A stretch of DNA of 64,000 bases, from assembly GCF_002277955.1 (NCBI RefSeq), contig NZ_CP018477.1, positions 558,001 to 622,000 of the forward strand. The letters run 5' to 3'. The translations under genes were made by a program, and so were the position numbers. Under the pieces are notes generated by a model. That model made no database searches, had not been told where the DNA came from, and saw nothing but the letters and a program-made list of their open reading frames with translations. Below are positions 53,506-61,371 of this stretch, piece by piece. Source of the stretch: Thermogutta terrifontis. Its GTDB lineage: Bacteria; Planctomycetota; Planctomycetia; Pirellulales; Thermoguttaceae. The first letter of the stretch is position 1. Each line of letters begins with the position of its first letter.

Positions 53506-55281
53506 TCAGCCCTGGAGGACGCGGGCAAGTTCCTCGTAGGAGGTGATTCCCTGAGCCAGCAGGAGCACGCCCTCTTCCTGGAGCGTGGCCATCCCAGCCG
53601 CCCGGGCCGCCTTCCGGAGTGTGGCGTAATCCGGCTGTCGGCCAAGAATTTTTCGCAGATTGTCGTTGACCACCAGGACCTCGAAAACGGCGCACCGTCC
53701 GAAATACCCCAATCCCTGGCATTGCGGGCAGACTTCTTTTTCCTCCGGAGTGGGCACGTGGGGACGGAAGAACGCCTGAATTCGTCCTGGTGGAATCCCC
53801 AATCGCTGAAGTAACTCCGGGGGAGGCGGATACGGTTGACGACATTTGTCGCACAGTCGCCGCATCACCCGCTGGTTCACCACTCCGATTACCTTCTCCG
53901 GAAACGCCTTGGCGGGTGGCTGAAGGGCCATGAGCTTGAGCAGGGCCTCACAACAGTCCTTGGCGCGGACCGTGGTGATGACCAGCCGGTTGTTTTCGGT
54001 TTCTTCCGCCAGCCGCTGGAGCACCTTGCCATTGGGAAGGTCGCGACACACAACGACATTCGGCTCCATGTGGAACACTTTGTCCAGGAAGCCGTCGAGA
54101 TTCTGCCGATCCTGCGCGGTGATGATGTAGGGTTGAACGTTCTCGATAACCTCGTACGTTTTCTGCTCGTCTTCGATACTGATCCACTCCCGCGAGAAGC
54201 GATCTCCGCTGAGAATGGCACAGGTCACCGTGGTCGTCAAACCATGACCAGGCGGTGCGGAAAAGACGATGATTCCCTGGGGAGCGTTGAGGAAATTCTT
54301 GATCGTTTCCTGAAGTTTGGGCCGCATCCCCAGGTCTTCCAGCTTGCGAAATCGGCTCGTCTTCTCCGAAAACTGGATGACAACTCGCTCCCCACCCGCC
54401 ACACCCTGAGAGGCGAAGGTAAGGCTCAGCGGCACGTCGTGATAGCGAAGATCGAGTTTGCCCTGCTGTCGGCTTGTGCGGTCCTGGGGATTGAGACCAC
54501 AGAGGATTTTCAGTACCTCAACCGCTGCCATCGCGGACTCCGGGGGCACCGGAGGCATATTGATCCACACGCCGTCGATCATGTAGCGGAGCGTCGTGGA
54601 AGTCGGAGCCACCATCAGATCGATCGCTTCGCCACGTCGGTCGAGTGCCTCGGCGATGAATTCCCGGGCACTCTGATAACCCGGATGCTGCCGCGCCGGA
54701 ATGAGGCGGAGGTTCTTCTCCTGCTGAGTCTTGGCGATAGGATCGAAACGAATCGGTGGAGGAAGATCGTCCGGCGAAACGGCCACTTTGACCTCTTTAC
54801 CGCTCAGTCGGCCGATAATTCTCTTAAAATGGGCGGCCGTAAGGACGCGATCTTCGATCGACACTTTCTTGTTGCGATGGCTGGTGTAAATCAGGGCCGG
54901 AACGAAGGTCGCCAGACAGACCAGAAGGTATCCGACAGGGAAGAACGGGATCAGCAGAAACAGGAAAAACGCGGCCACGAAGGAAAAGAAATAGAGGCCG
55001 TTCCAGAGATTGTGGTCCAGGTCCAACCGCTGGACATCCTGATTGATCCAATCCCCGATCGCCACCCAAAGAAGATACACAATCAAAAAAGCGACGATCT
55101 TGAGGATGCTGAAGTAAAAGCCCGGGCCGGACCACCCTCCGCCCTCCTGACCCCAGAGAAGCTCTGGCAGCAACCAGGGCGTGGCTGCCGACGCCACTGC
55201 CGACGTAAGTCCCATGCTGGCTCCCGCCAGAGAAAACAATATTCGACCCAGTTGCCGAAACGACAGACTGCTCTGCGTCAT
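53506..55281 (-). CDS. Membrane-anchored GspE/PilB-like protein with degenerate ATPase motifs
   Basis: Looks like a type II/IV secretion ATPase, but the active site is altered. The N-terminus (about 1-125) has a signal-like helix and two or three membrane segments (LKIVAFLIVYLLWVAIGDWI, FVAAFFLFLLIPFFPVGYLLVCL), which normal PilB lacks. The rest follows PilB/GspE: an N-domain with DLMVAPTSTTLRYMIDGVW, then the Walker A site SAPPGHGLTTT, in which Leu348 replaces the essential Lys. The Walker B/Asp box reads MEPNVVVCRDL instead of DPDVIMVGEIRD. A four-cysteine zinc site (CDKC...CPQC) and the C-terminal AAGMATLQEEGVLL are retained. 591 residues; 11 bases after pilT. Confidence 0.88.
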   Translation of the reverse strand: MTQSSLSFRQLGRILFSLAGASMGLTSAVASAATPWLLPELLWGQEGGGWSGPGFYFSILKIVAFLIVYLLWVAIGDWINQDVQRLDLDHNLWNGLYFFSFVAAFFLFLLIPFFPVGYLLVCLATFVPALIYTSHRNKKVSIEDRVLTAAHFKRIIGRLSGKEVKVAVSPDDLPPPIRFDPIAKTQQEKNLRLIPARQHPGYQSAREFIAEALDRRGEAIDLMVAPTSTTLRYMIDGVWINMPPVPPESAMAAVEVLKILCGLNPQDRTSRQQGKLDLRYHDVPLSLTFASQGVAGGERVVIQFSEKTSRFRKLEDLGMRPKLQETIKNFLNAPQGIIVFSAPPGHGLTTTVTCAILSGDRFSREWISIEDEQKTYEVIENVQPYIITAQDRQNLDGFLDKVFHMEPNVVVCRDLPNGKVLQRLAEETENNRLVITTVRAKDCCEALLKLMALQPPAKAFPEKVIGVVNQRVMRRLCDKCRQPYPPPPELLQRLGIPPGRIQAFFRPHVPTPEEKEVCPQCQGLGYFGRCAVFEVLVVNDNLRKILGRQPDYATLRKAARAAGMATLQEEGVLLLAQGITSYEELARVLQG

Positions 55282-55292
55282 GAGGTTGCCTA

Positions 55293-56441
55293 TCAGAGAA
55301 TCCCAGGTGCCTTGACTTCGATCCCTTTCAAAGCCATCTGGAGAGCTTCCGGATTGGGAGCCACTTCGAAGGCCGTGGCGCGATCGATCAGGCGTCGCTC
55401 CACAAGGTCCTTCAGACTCATCGTGAAATCCTGCATGCCTTCCTCTTTCGACATGCGAATGACGTCCGCCAGCTTCTGGTCCTGCTCTTCCAGAACCAGC
55501 TTCTTGACCATGGGATTAAAAATCATGATCTCCACAGCCGGCACGCGTTTGAAATCGGGATGAATGGAAGGCAGCAGCTTTTGGGCGATAATGGCCTTCA
55601 TGTTGAAGGCAATTGCACTACGGATTGCCCGGTGCATCTCCTGCGGGAACAGGTCCAGAATACGGCTGATGGTGCTCGGGGCGCTGGAAGCGTGGATTGT
55701 TCCGAACACAAGGTGCCCGGTTTCCGCGGCCTGGATCGCCGTCTCGAAGGTCTCCCGGTCACGCATTTCGCCCACGAGCATGACGTCCGGGTCCTCACGC
55801 ACGGCGTGTTTCATACCGATCATGAAGTTTTTCACATCGATGCCGATTTCCCGCTGGTTGATCAGACATTTGTCCTCCGTGAAGGTGAACTCAATGGGGT
55901 CTTCCAGGGTGAGAATGTGCTTGCGGTAATGGCGATTGATCCAGTTGAGCATCGACGCAATGGTCGTACTCTTACCGGACCCCGTCACACCAGCGAGAAG
56001 AATCATCCCCTGATCAAACTGACAGAGCTTCTCCAGAATTGGGGGCAAATTGAGTTTTTCGAAGTCCGGGATGTAGTTATTGATGCGTCGCGCCACCAAT
56101 CCCAGGTAGCCCATCTGCTGAAGCACGTTCACCCGAAAACGCCACGTCACGCCGTCCACATCCACGACGTGGGCGAAATCGCACCCTCCGTCTTCCTCCA
56201 GGATGCGACGCAGTCGCTCGTCCAGCATGGGCAGGATCAGCCGGATCATCTGCTCTTCATCAATCGGAGGGTGGTTTAACGGTCGCAGCGATCCCGCGAC
56301 CCGGATATACGGCGGTCTGCCGACTTTCAAGTGAAGGTCGCTCCCCTCGAATTTGACCAGAGCGCGGAAGAGTTTATCGATTTCCAGATTTTTGGGTCGC
56401 TTGCCGAATACTGGCCGAACCGGCTCCTGCATTGTAGCCAT
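55293..56441 (-). CDS. pilT: Type IV pilus retraction ATPase PilT
   Basis: Hexameric ATPase that drives pilus retraction (twitching). The 382-residue protein has a PAS-like N-domain (SDLHLKVGRPPYIRVAGSL) and the catalytic domain with Walker A GVTGSGKSTT. It also has the Asp box LEDPIEFTFTEDKCLINQREIG, Walker B EDPDVMLVGEMRDRETFETAIQAAETGHLVFGTIHA with the His box, and the PilT-like AIAFNMKAIIAQKLLPSI. All motifs are intact, in contrast to the GspE-like gene that follows. GAGGTTGGGAAA precedes the ATG at 56441. The C-terminal ~50 residues differ from E. coli/Pseudomonas PilT, and the AIRNLIRE motif is replaced, so it could be a PilU-like paralogue. Confidence 0.93.
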   Translation of the reverse strand: MATMQEPVRPVFGKRPKNLEIDKLFRALVKFEGSDLHLKVGRPPYIRVAGSLRPLNHPPIDEEQMIRLILPMLDERLRRILEEDGGCDFAHVVDVDGVTWRFRVNVLQQMGYLGLVARRINNYIPDFEKLNLPPILEKLCQFDQGMILLAGVTGSGKSTTIASMLNWINRHYRKHILTLEDPIEFTFTEDKCLINQREIGIDVKNFMIGMKHAVREDPDVMLVGEMRDRETFETAIQAAETGHLVFGTIHASSAPSTISRILDLFPQEMHRAIRSAIAFNMKAIIAQKLLPSIHPDFKRVPAVEIMIFNPMVKKLVLEEQDQKLADVIRMSKEEGMQDFTMSLKDLVERRLIDRATAFEVAPNPEALQMALKGIEVKAPGIL

Positions 56442-56611
56442 TTTCCCAACCTCGCTTTTCTGCGATGACGTGCCTGAGCTACAGGGCGGTCTGCCCGCCC
56501 CTGCGACAAGACCCCTCCGTGCGGCGCCAAGGCCTCCTTTCCCGGAACCCCCACGTACCCAACCAAATGTTTATTATGATCGGAAACGCCTGTGGCGGAA
56601 ACGTAGGCCCT

Positions 56612-57379
56612 TCACAGCCGGACCGGGATTCCGCAGCGGCGCAGATACTCCTTGGTCTCTCGGATCGTGTACTGGCCGAAATGGAAGATTCCGGCGGCCA
56701 GTACGGCGTCGGCCCCCGCTTTGAGAATCGCGTCGGCCATGTGCTGGGGGCACCCCGCCCCACCACTGGCCACAAGGGGAATCGACACGACCTCCCGCAC
56801 GGCTCGGGTGATCTCCAGATCGTAGCCGGCCTGCGTGCCGTCTGCATCCATCGAGGTCAGCACGATCTCCCCGGCGCCCAGCCGTTCCACCTCTTTCGCC
56901 CAGGCCACCGCCTCCAGTCCGGTGCCCACCCGCCCGCCGTTGATATGGACCTCCCAGAACTCTTTGCCGTCCTTGATGACGCGTTTGGGGTCAATGTTCA
57001 CGACGATGCACTGACTGCCGAATCTGCGAGCCGCCTGATAGACAAATTCAGGATTCCGGCAAGCGGCCGAATTGATGGAGACCTTATCCGCCCCCGCGTT
57101 GAGGAGCTTGCGGATGTCGTCCAGGGTGCGGATGCCACCACCTACCGTCAATGGCATGAAGACCACCTCCGCGGTCCGCCGAACGACGTCCAGCATGATC
57201 TCCCGTCCCTCATGGCTGGCCGTGATATCCAGAAAGACCAACTCGTCAGCGCCTTCTTCTTCGTATCGGGCGGCCACTTCCACGGGGTCACCGGCATCGC
57301 GGAGGTTGAGAAACTTGGTCCCCTTGACGACGCGGCCACGATCAACATCGAGACACGGAATCACACGCTTCGCCAGCAT
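56612..57379 (-). CDS. hisF: Imidazole glycerol phosphate synthase subunit HisF
   Basis: Cyclase subunit of the heterodimeric histidine-biosynthesis enzyme (with HisH). The 255-residue TIM barrel starts [23 protein letters not shown], including the catalytic Asp11. It has [43 protein letters not shown], the second catalytic Asp in [19 protein letters not shown], and the phosphate loop PLVASGGAG. The length is normal. AGAGG 5 bases upstream supports the start. The adjacent genes are not histidine genes, so it stands outside any his operon here. Confidence 0.97.
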   Translation of the reverse strand: MLAKRVIPCLDVDRGRVVKGTKFLNLRDAGDPVEVAARYEEEGADELVFLDITASHEGREIMLDVVRRTAEVVFMPLTVGGGIRTLDDIRKLLNAGADKVSINSAACRNPEFVYQAARRFGSQCIVVNIDPKRVIKDGKEFWEVHINGGRVGTGLEAVAWAKEVERLGAGEIVLTSMDADGTQAGYDLEITRAVREVVSIPLVASGGAGCPQHMADAILKAGADAVLAAGIFHFGQYTIRETKEYLRRCGIPVRL

Positions 57380-57472
57380 GGCGACCTCTGATCATCCACC
57401 ATCCAAACCTTAACCGCCATTCATTCGTCTGGCACCAGCCAACTTTTTGTTCGGTGCTTCCACGTTCGGCGT

Positions 57473-58141
57473 TCACTCTTCGCCCAGAATGAGCCTACGA
57501 AAAACCGCCGGAGACAGTTCCTTCAAAGAGGACACCACCAGATCAGCCGCCGCCAGCATTTCTTTTGTTCGACCTGTGCTGGCCAGTCCAACGGCCTTCA
57601 TCCCCGCCCGGTGCGCCGCCTCAATGCCCGGCGGTGCATCTTCCACCACGGCACAGTAGCGGGGATCAACACCCAGACGCTCCGCCGCCAGAAGAAATAC
57701 TTGGGGATCAGGTTTCCCCCGGGTCACGTCCTTGCCTGTGACGATCGCTCCGAAATGGGCGGCCGGCCCCAACTTCCGCACGGTCAACTCCACGTTCTCC
57801 GGTGGGCCAGACGAGCCAATCGCCAATGCGAAACCCGCCTGATGGAGTGATTCCAGAAGCTCCGGGGCACCCGGCATGATGGGAAAATTCTCCCTAATCA
57901 GTTCGCGAAATGCCGCCTCTTTTCGCTCATCCAGTTCCAGAATCTTGGCGTCGTTCGGCGTGTGCTGTCCCCACAGAGCGGCGATGATTTCGCGACTCGT
58001 TCGCCCGAATGTTTTGGCAAATTGTTCCTCGGTGATCTGGAGACCCTCTTCCGCCGCAATGATCCGCCAGCTCTCAAAGTGCGCATGGTACGAGTCGATG
58101 AGGACGCCATCCATATCGAAGATAACGGCCAGTTTCTCCAT
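57473..58141 (-). CDS. HAD phosphatase of the beta-phosphoglucomutase type
   Basis: A 222-residue HAD-superfamily enzyme. The nucleophile motif is VIFDMDGVLIDSYHAHF (Asp9 nucleophile, Asp11 acid/base). Motif II is AIGSSGP (Ser), motif III TRGKPDPQVFLLAAERLGV (Lys), and motif IV CAVVEDAPPGIEAAHRAGMKAVGL (Glu-Asp). The cap is a small helical bundle. It resembles beta-phosphoglucomutases and sugar phosphatases; Asp11 allows either reaction, so the substrate is undetermined. It lies 93 bases upstream of hisF on the same strand and 49 bases downstream of a short reading frame. Confidence 0.92.
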   Translation of the reverse strand: MEKLAVIFDMDGVLIDSYHAHFESWRIIAAEEGLQITEEQFAKTFGRTSREIIAALWGQHTPNDAKILELDERKEAAFRELIRENFPIMPGAPELLESLHQAGFALAIGSSGPPENVELTVRKLGPAAHFGAIVTGKDVTRGKPDPQVFLLAAERLGVDPRYCAVVEDAPPGIEAAHRAGMKAVGLASTGRTKEMLAAADLVVSSLKELSPAVFRRLILGEE

Positions 58142-58190
58142 CGTTGTGATCCGGTGTCACCTTTTTGCAGACTGACGTCAATGACCGCAG

Positions 58191-58316
58191 CTAGCCTTCG
58201 AGCAGCATGCGCGAAATATGTCTTTCTCGCCCCCTTCGGAGTAACACGCCCATCGAGCGGCGGAACGCTTTCAAGGAACCAGCCCGAGGTGCGATAACCT
58301 CTTGCGAATCTTTCAT
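58191..58316 (-). CDS. Possible 41-residue basic protein or leader peptide
   Basis: A short frame starts MKDSQEVIAPRAGSLKAF and continues with RRSMGVLLRRGRERHISRM before TAG. It has a good ribosome binding site (AAGGA 7 bases upstream) and no other call in its position. It sits between the peroxiredoxin terminator and the phosphatase gene, 49 bases before the latter, in the same direction. Nine arginines suggest nucleic-acid or RNA binding. I do not recognise it; it could equally be a translated leader of the phosphatase mRNA. Confidence 0.35.
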   Translation of the reverse strand: MKDSQEVIAPRAGSLKAFRRSMGVLLRRGRERHISRMLLEG

Positions 58317-58330
58317 TTTGGTTTCCTTTT

Positions 58331-58372
58331 TGAAAAAAACAAAGCGACCCCGCCTGGGTAGGCGAGGTCGTC
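58331..58372 (-). terminator. Intrinsic terminator of the peroxiredoxin gene
   Basis: Reading the minus strand, CGACCTCGCCT pairs with AGGCGGGGTCG (58370-58360 and 58355-58345, one mismatch) around an ACCC loop and is followed by CTTTGTTTTTTTC. It lies about 120 bases past the peroxiredoxin stop. It is the clearest rho-independent terminator I found in the window. Confidence 0.85.
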
Positions 58373-58492
58373 CTGGGACATCGTGAAATCGCCAGTCCTC
58401 GTTTTCGCAGACGGGCGGCCTCTCACTTCGCCGCCCCGTCTGTAGTTAACGCCCTGATCCGGCTTAATCCGGCAGGTGGTACGGGGACGCGA

Positions 58493-59086
58493 TCAATCCT
58501 TGTAAACCTTCGAGAAGAATTCCTGGCTCGCCTTGGGATCGGGCTTGATGGTGGGTTTTCCCTCGTTCCAGTCGGCCGGGCAGACTTCGCCATGCTGTTC
58601 GTAGAACTGCCAGGCCTTGACCACGCGGAGAGCCTCATCCACGCTTCGGCCCAGCGGCAGGTCGTTAACCACCTGATGCCGCACGATGCCCTGCTTGTCG
58701 ATGAAGAACAATCCCCGCAAGGCCACGCCATTCGGCAGCAGCACGTCGTAGTCCTGGGCGATTTTCTTGCTCAAATCGGCAATGAGCGGATACTTGACCT
58801 GGCCAATGCCACCGTGGCTGCGAGGCGTGTTACGCCAGGCCAGGTGGGTATAGTGGCTGTCTACCGAGCAACCAAGAATCTGCACGCCGAGCTTCTCAAA
58901 TTCCTCTGCCCGATCTGAGAAGGCGATGATCTCGGTGGGGCAAACGAACGTGAAGTCCAGGGGCCAGAAGAACAGAATCACGTATTTGCCACGGTAATCT
59001 TTGAGCGAAATTTCCTTGAACGAGCCATCCGGCATGACGGCCGTTGCCTTGAAATCGGGGGCTTCTTTCGATACGAGCACTGCCAT
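58493..59086 (-). CDS. Typical 2-Cys peroxiredoxin
   Basis: Thiol peroxidase that reduces hydrogen peroxide and organic peroxides. The 197-residue protein has the peroxidatic Cys49 in [13 protein letters not shown] and the resolving Cys169 in GEVCPADW, plus [15 protein letters not shown] and [14 protein letters not shown]. It is an AhpC/Prx1-type 2-Cys enzyme. The reductant (thioredoxin or AhpF) is not encoded nearby. GAGGAGG 8 bases upstream supports the ATG at 59086. It has a candidate promoter and a strong terminator of its own, so it is a single-gene unit. It would consume the peroxide made by the superoxide reductase. Confidence 0.95.
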   Translation of the reverse strand: MAVLVSKEAPDFKATAVMPDGSFKEISLKDYRGKYVILFFWPLDFTFVCPTEIIAFSDRAEEFEKLGVQILGCSVDSHYTHLAWRNTPRSHGGIGQVKYPLIADLSKKIAQDYDVLLPNGVALRGLFFIDKQGIVRHQVVNDLPLGRSVDEALRVVKAWQFYEQHGEVCPADWNEGKPTIKPDPKASQEFFSKVYKD

Positions 59087-59194
59087 GGACTGAACCTCCT
59101 CTTTAACTCAAAACGAACCAAACACCTGCCAAGTAGATATCCTTCGTGGGAGCAACCCTTGCCATTGTCCCGACACCGCTGTCGGGATCATTCA

Positions 59195-59221
59195 ATCATA
59201 TCAATCCGAATATTTAGTCAA
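59195..59221 (-). promoter_or_regulatory. Candidate promoter of the peroxiredoxin gene
   Basis: TTGACT (59221-59216) and TATGAT (59200-59195) lie on the minus strand, each 5/6 to consensus but with a 15-base spacer, shorter than ideal. Just downstream is a perfect hairpin, TCCCGACA/TGTCGGGA (59168-59187, 4-base loop), in the predicted leader. It lies 109 bases before the gene. Confidence 0.45.
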
Positions 59222-59405
59222 GGGATAGTGTATATCGATGGGCGGTCGATCTTTCAAAAAATTCGCCGAAGTGATCTGCCAGCAGTCGCATAACAGTTGT
59301 AAATGATTGTTCCACAATAATATGCGCACGACGGCGGGCATCAGCACGCGCAAAAAAATAGCCGGGGCAGTTCCCTGGACACCCCGGACATTTCGAGCGA
59401 CACAT
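59214..59405 (-). CDS. Possible 63-residue Cys-rich small protein
   Basis: A frame starts MCRSKCPGCPGNCPGYFFAR and has a CxxxCxxCxxxC cluster (Cys 2, 6, 9, 13) that could bind a metal or cluster. An amphipathic segment (AHIIVEQSFTTVMRLLADHFGEFFER) follows. No ribosome binding site is visible, and the stop lies within the candidate peroxiredoxin promoter. It overlaps another frame on the same strand. I give it low weight. Confidence 0.2.
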   Translation of the reverse strand: MCRSKCPGCPGNCPGYFFARADARRRAHIIVEQSFTTVMRLLADHFGEFFERSTAHRYTLSLD

Positions 59406-59516
59406 TGCAAAGTTTTTGGGTGAGTGACCGTTCGCAGCGGAATTAGCTTATTGCCCGATTGCAGTCTCCGTTTTTAGTTGGCGTGCCACGGAGTTCTCGG
59501 GTGGGTCAGCCCCGTG

Positions 59517-60323
59517 TCATGCGCCGGAGGTCTGCGGCGGACAGGTGACGCCCTTTTTGGCCATTTGCGCCCTGGCTGCGCGGTCGCTCGAGAGCACCTG
59601 CCGTAGCAGGGCCGAGTAATCTTCATAGGGAACCTGGTCCGGCGGCCCCGCGGAATACTGCAGGATCGAGTGGTGCGTCTTCTTAGTGAGAGAAAGGAGG
59701 GTGGAGCTGACCGTTCCGAAATTGCCCCGGGTAAATACGACCCCCCACTTCCCGTTGGCGTCACACCGTCGGGCGAACGTTCGACTGGCCACCGCCAAGA
59801 ACGCCACGGCGGAATCCAGCCGTTGCAACGTGAGCAGCCGTCGCACAAATTCCTGGCGGGAGTCGTTCGGGTCGTTGATGTCCCCATTGGTCAAAATGTG
59901 GAGTCCGGGCGGAAGCTCCACCAGACGAACTTCGTCGCCGCCGTAAACCACCGCGGCAAAGTTGGCGTCCGCGCAGATATAGTTGGCACCCATGTACTGG
60001 CCGGTGGAAAGTTCCTCGACGGCGTACTGGGCAGCGTCCCGTGCGTTGGTGAAGCCCAGCAACTTTCGGCACAGGATGCCGCGGGAAATGGGTTCCAGCG
60101 GGACGTTCCGCTTGGGCCGATTGCCTACCGCCACAAACAACCCATGCTGATTGACGCCCAGCCAGGTCCCCCCGGCTTTTCTGTCCACCGGACAGACCAC
60201 ACGGGGTCGCCCGGACTGGATCCGCGGCGGTTGACTCGGCCGATCAAGAGCCTCCTCCCGATTGTGTGCCACAAGAATCGGTGCGTCTTTCGCTATTTGA
60301 TATTGCAGAGCAAGGATACACAT
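59517..60323 (-). CDS. NRDE family protein (TANGO2-like)
   Basis: A 268-residue member of the NRDE/TANGO2 family, an Ntn-hydrolase-like fold. It begins MCILALQYQIAKDAPILVAHNREEALDRP, with Cys2 at the position of an N-terminal nucleophile after Met removal; the family NRDE motif reads NREE. GGTWLGVNQHGLFVAVGNRP and LPPGLHILTNGDINDPNDSR are also typical. The function is unsettled; eukaryotic TANGO2 is linked to lipid and haem handling. The Shine-Dalgarno sequence is weak. It stands alone. Confidence 0.9.
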   Translation of the reverse strand: MCILALQYQIAKDAPILVAHNREEALDRPSQPPRIQSGRPRVVCPVDRKAGGTWLGVNQHGLFVAVGNRPKRNVPLEPISRGILCRKLLGFTNARDAAQYAVEELSTGQYMGANYICADANFAAVVYGGDEVRLVELPPGLHILTNGDINDPNDSRQEFVRRLLTLQRLDSAVAFLAVASRTFARRCDANGKWGVVFTRGNFGTVSSTLLSLTKKTHHSILQYSAGPPDQVPYEDYSALLRQVLSSDRAARAQMAKKGVTCPPQTSGA

Positions 60324-61371
60324 CGCGTCTCACCACACTCCTGTCGCTATTCCAAAGCCAATCCCTCAGTGACTCCAACCCATCACTCCCAGCAAGCCGC
60401 CCCAGCCCCCCGTGTTTCAGGAAAGCCCCGACACCCCCTCGCGGTTCAGCCGGGGAGGATCCTCCAGGTTTAAACGTCGAGCCCCCAGGCGAAGAATCTC
60501 GAGTACTTGGGGAGGCGGCGGGGGGTTATGTGATACCTAATGGTGACTCGTTTCAGATACAAACGCTCTCTAATGAATTATTTATTGGCGACTCCACGGG
60601 CAACACGTCCTGGAACGAGCCCACAAAAAATTTCCGTCGGAAATGTCCCCCTAACTGCCGGCCGAGTTCCGCTATTGGTCAGGCGGAAATGTGGCGTATC
60701 CGGGAGGGTACTGGCCCGTTCCCCTAGACCTTGATGGCCGCTACTGACAGCAACCCGGAACGCCGCCCGACGGTACGCTGTCGTAAAATCGCCCCGGTCG
60801 CCCCGCTTTATGCAACGATTTCGGAACCCAAAGCCCTATAAGACTCTCAAGATAATGTCTTTGTGACAAATGAAAACCCCTCGATATGGGGGAAAGCAAA
60901 AATAAGACCCGGTGGCACGCTCGGGATGCCTGGAAGGCGGGGCCATTGATGAATTGTCCCACCCCTCGCTGTCTCACCAGCGACCCAACCGAGCAGTTGG
61001 AGCCTCACCCGTGAAACGGATCATCCAAACGTCGGAATGGGGGCCTGACGAGCAGGTTCCTCCGAAACAGCGGACGGGCACGCTCGCCGAGTCCCATATG
61101 ACGTCGGTGCCGCGCTGCGTTGACGGTGCTTGGGTTCGCCCCTAAATTGGACGTTTCAGGTTTTTTTGGTCGAAGTGTGATTCCCCTGCTGATCCGCGGG
61201 CGGGTAGCACAGAGGATATTCAGCGAGAATAATCACCGGACGTCGCGATCCGTGCAAAACCAGCCCGGCCCACCGAATGTGTTGGAGGATACGCGCACCG
61301 AATATTGAGAAAATCGGGCAAATCGTGAGGACACAGGACCTGCATCTTTCTAAAGACTTCAGGGAGTGACA
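60324..61371. other. 1.05-kb region without a supported gene
   Basis: Between the NRDE gene and transketolase I see only weak open frames without ribosome binding sites, and eroded copies of the palindrome families (about 60937-60962, 61040-61060 and 61077-61095). The frames look like decayed DNA. An AT-rich stretch near 60840-60910 with CCCCTCGATATGGGG could include a promoter, but I cannot assign it. Confidence 0.45.

Noticed and set aside
53836-55563. 575-codon plus-strand frame opposite the GspE-like gene
   Set aside because: It is an antisense shadow of a gene with clear motifs; composition is Arg/His-rich without domains.
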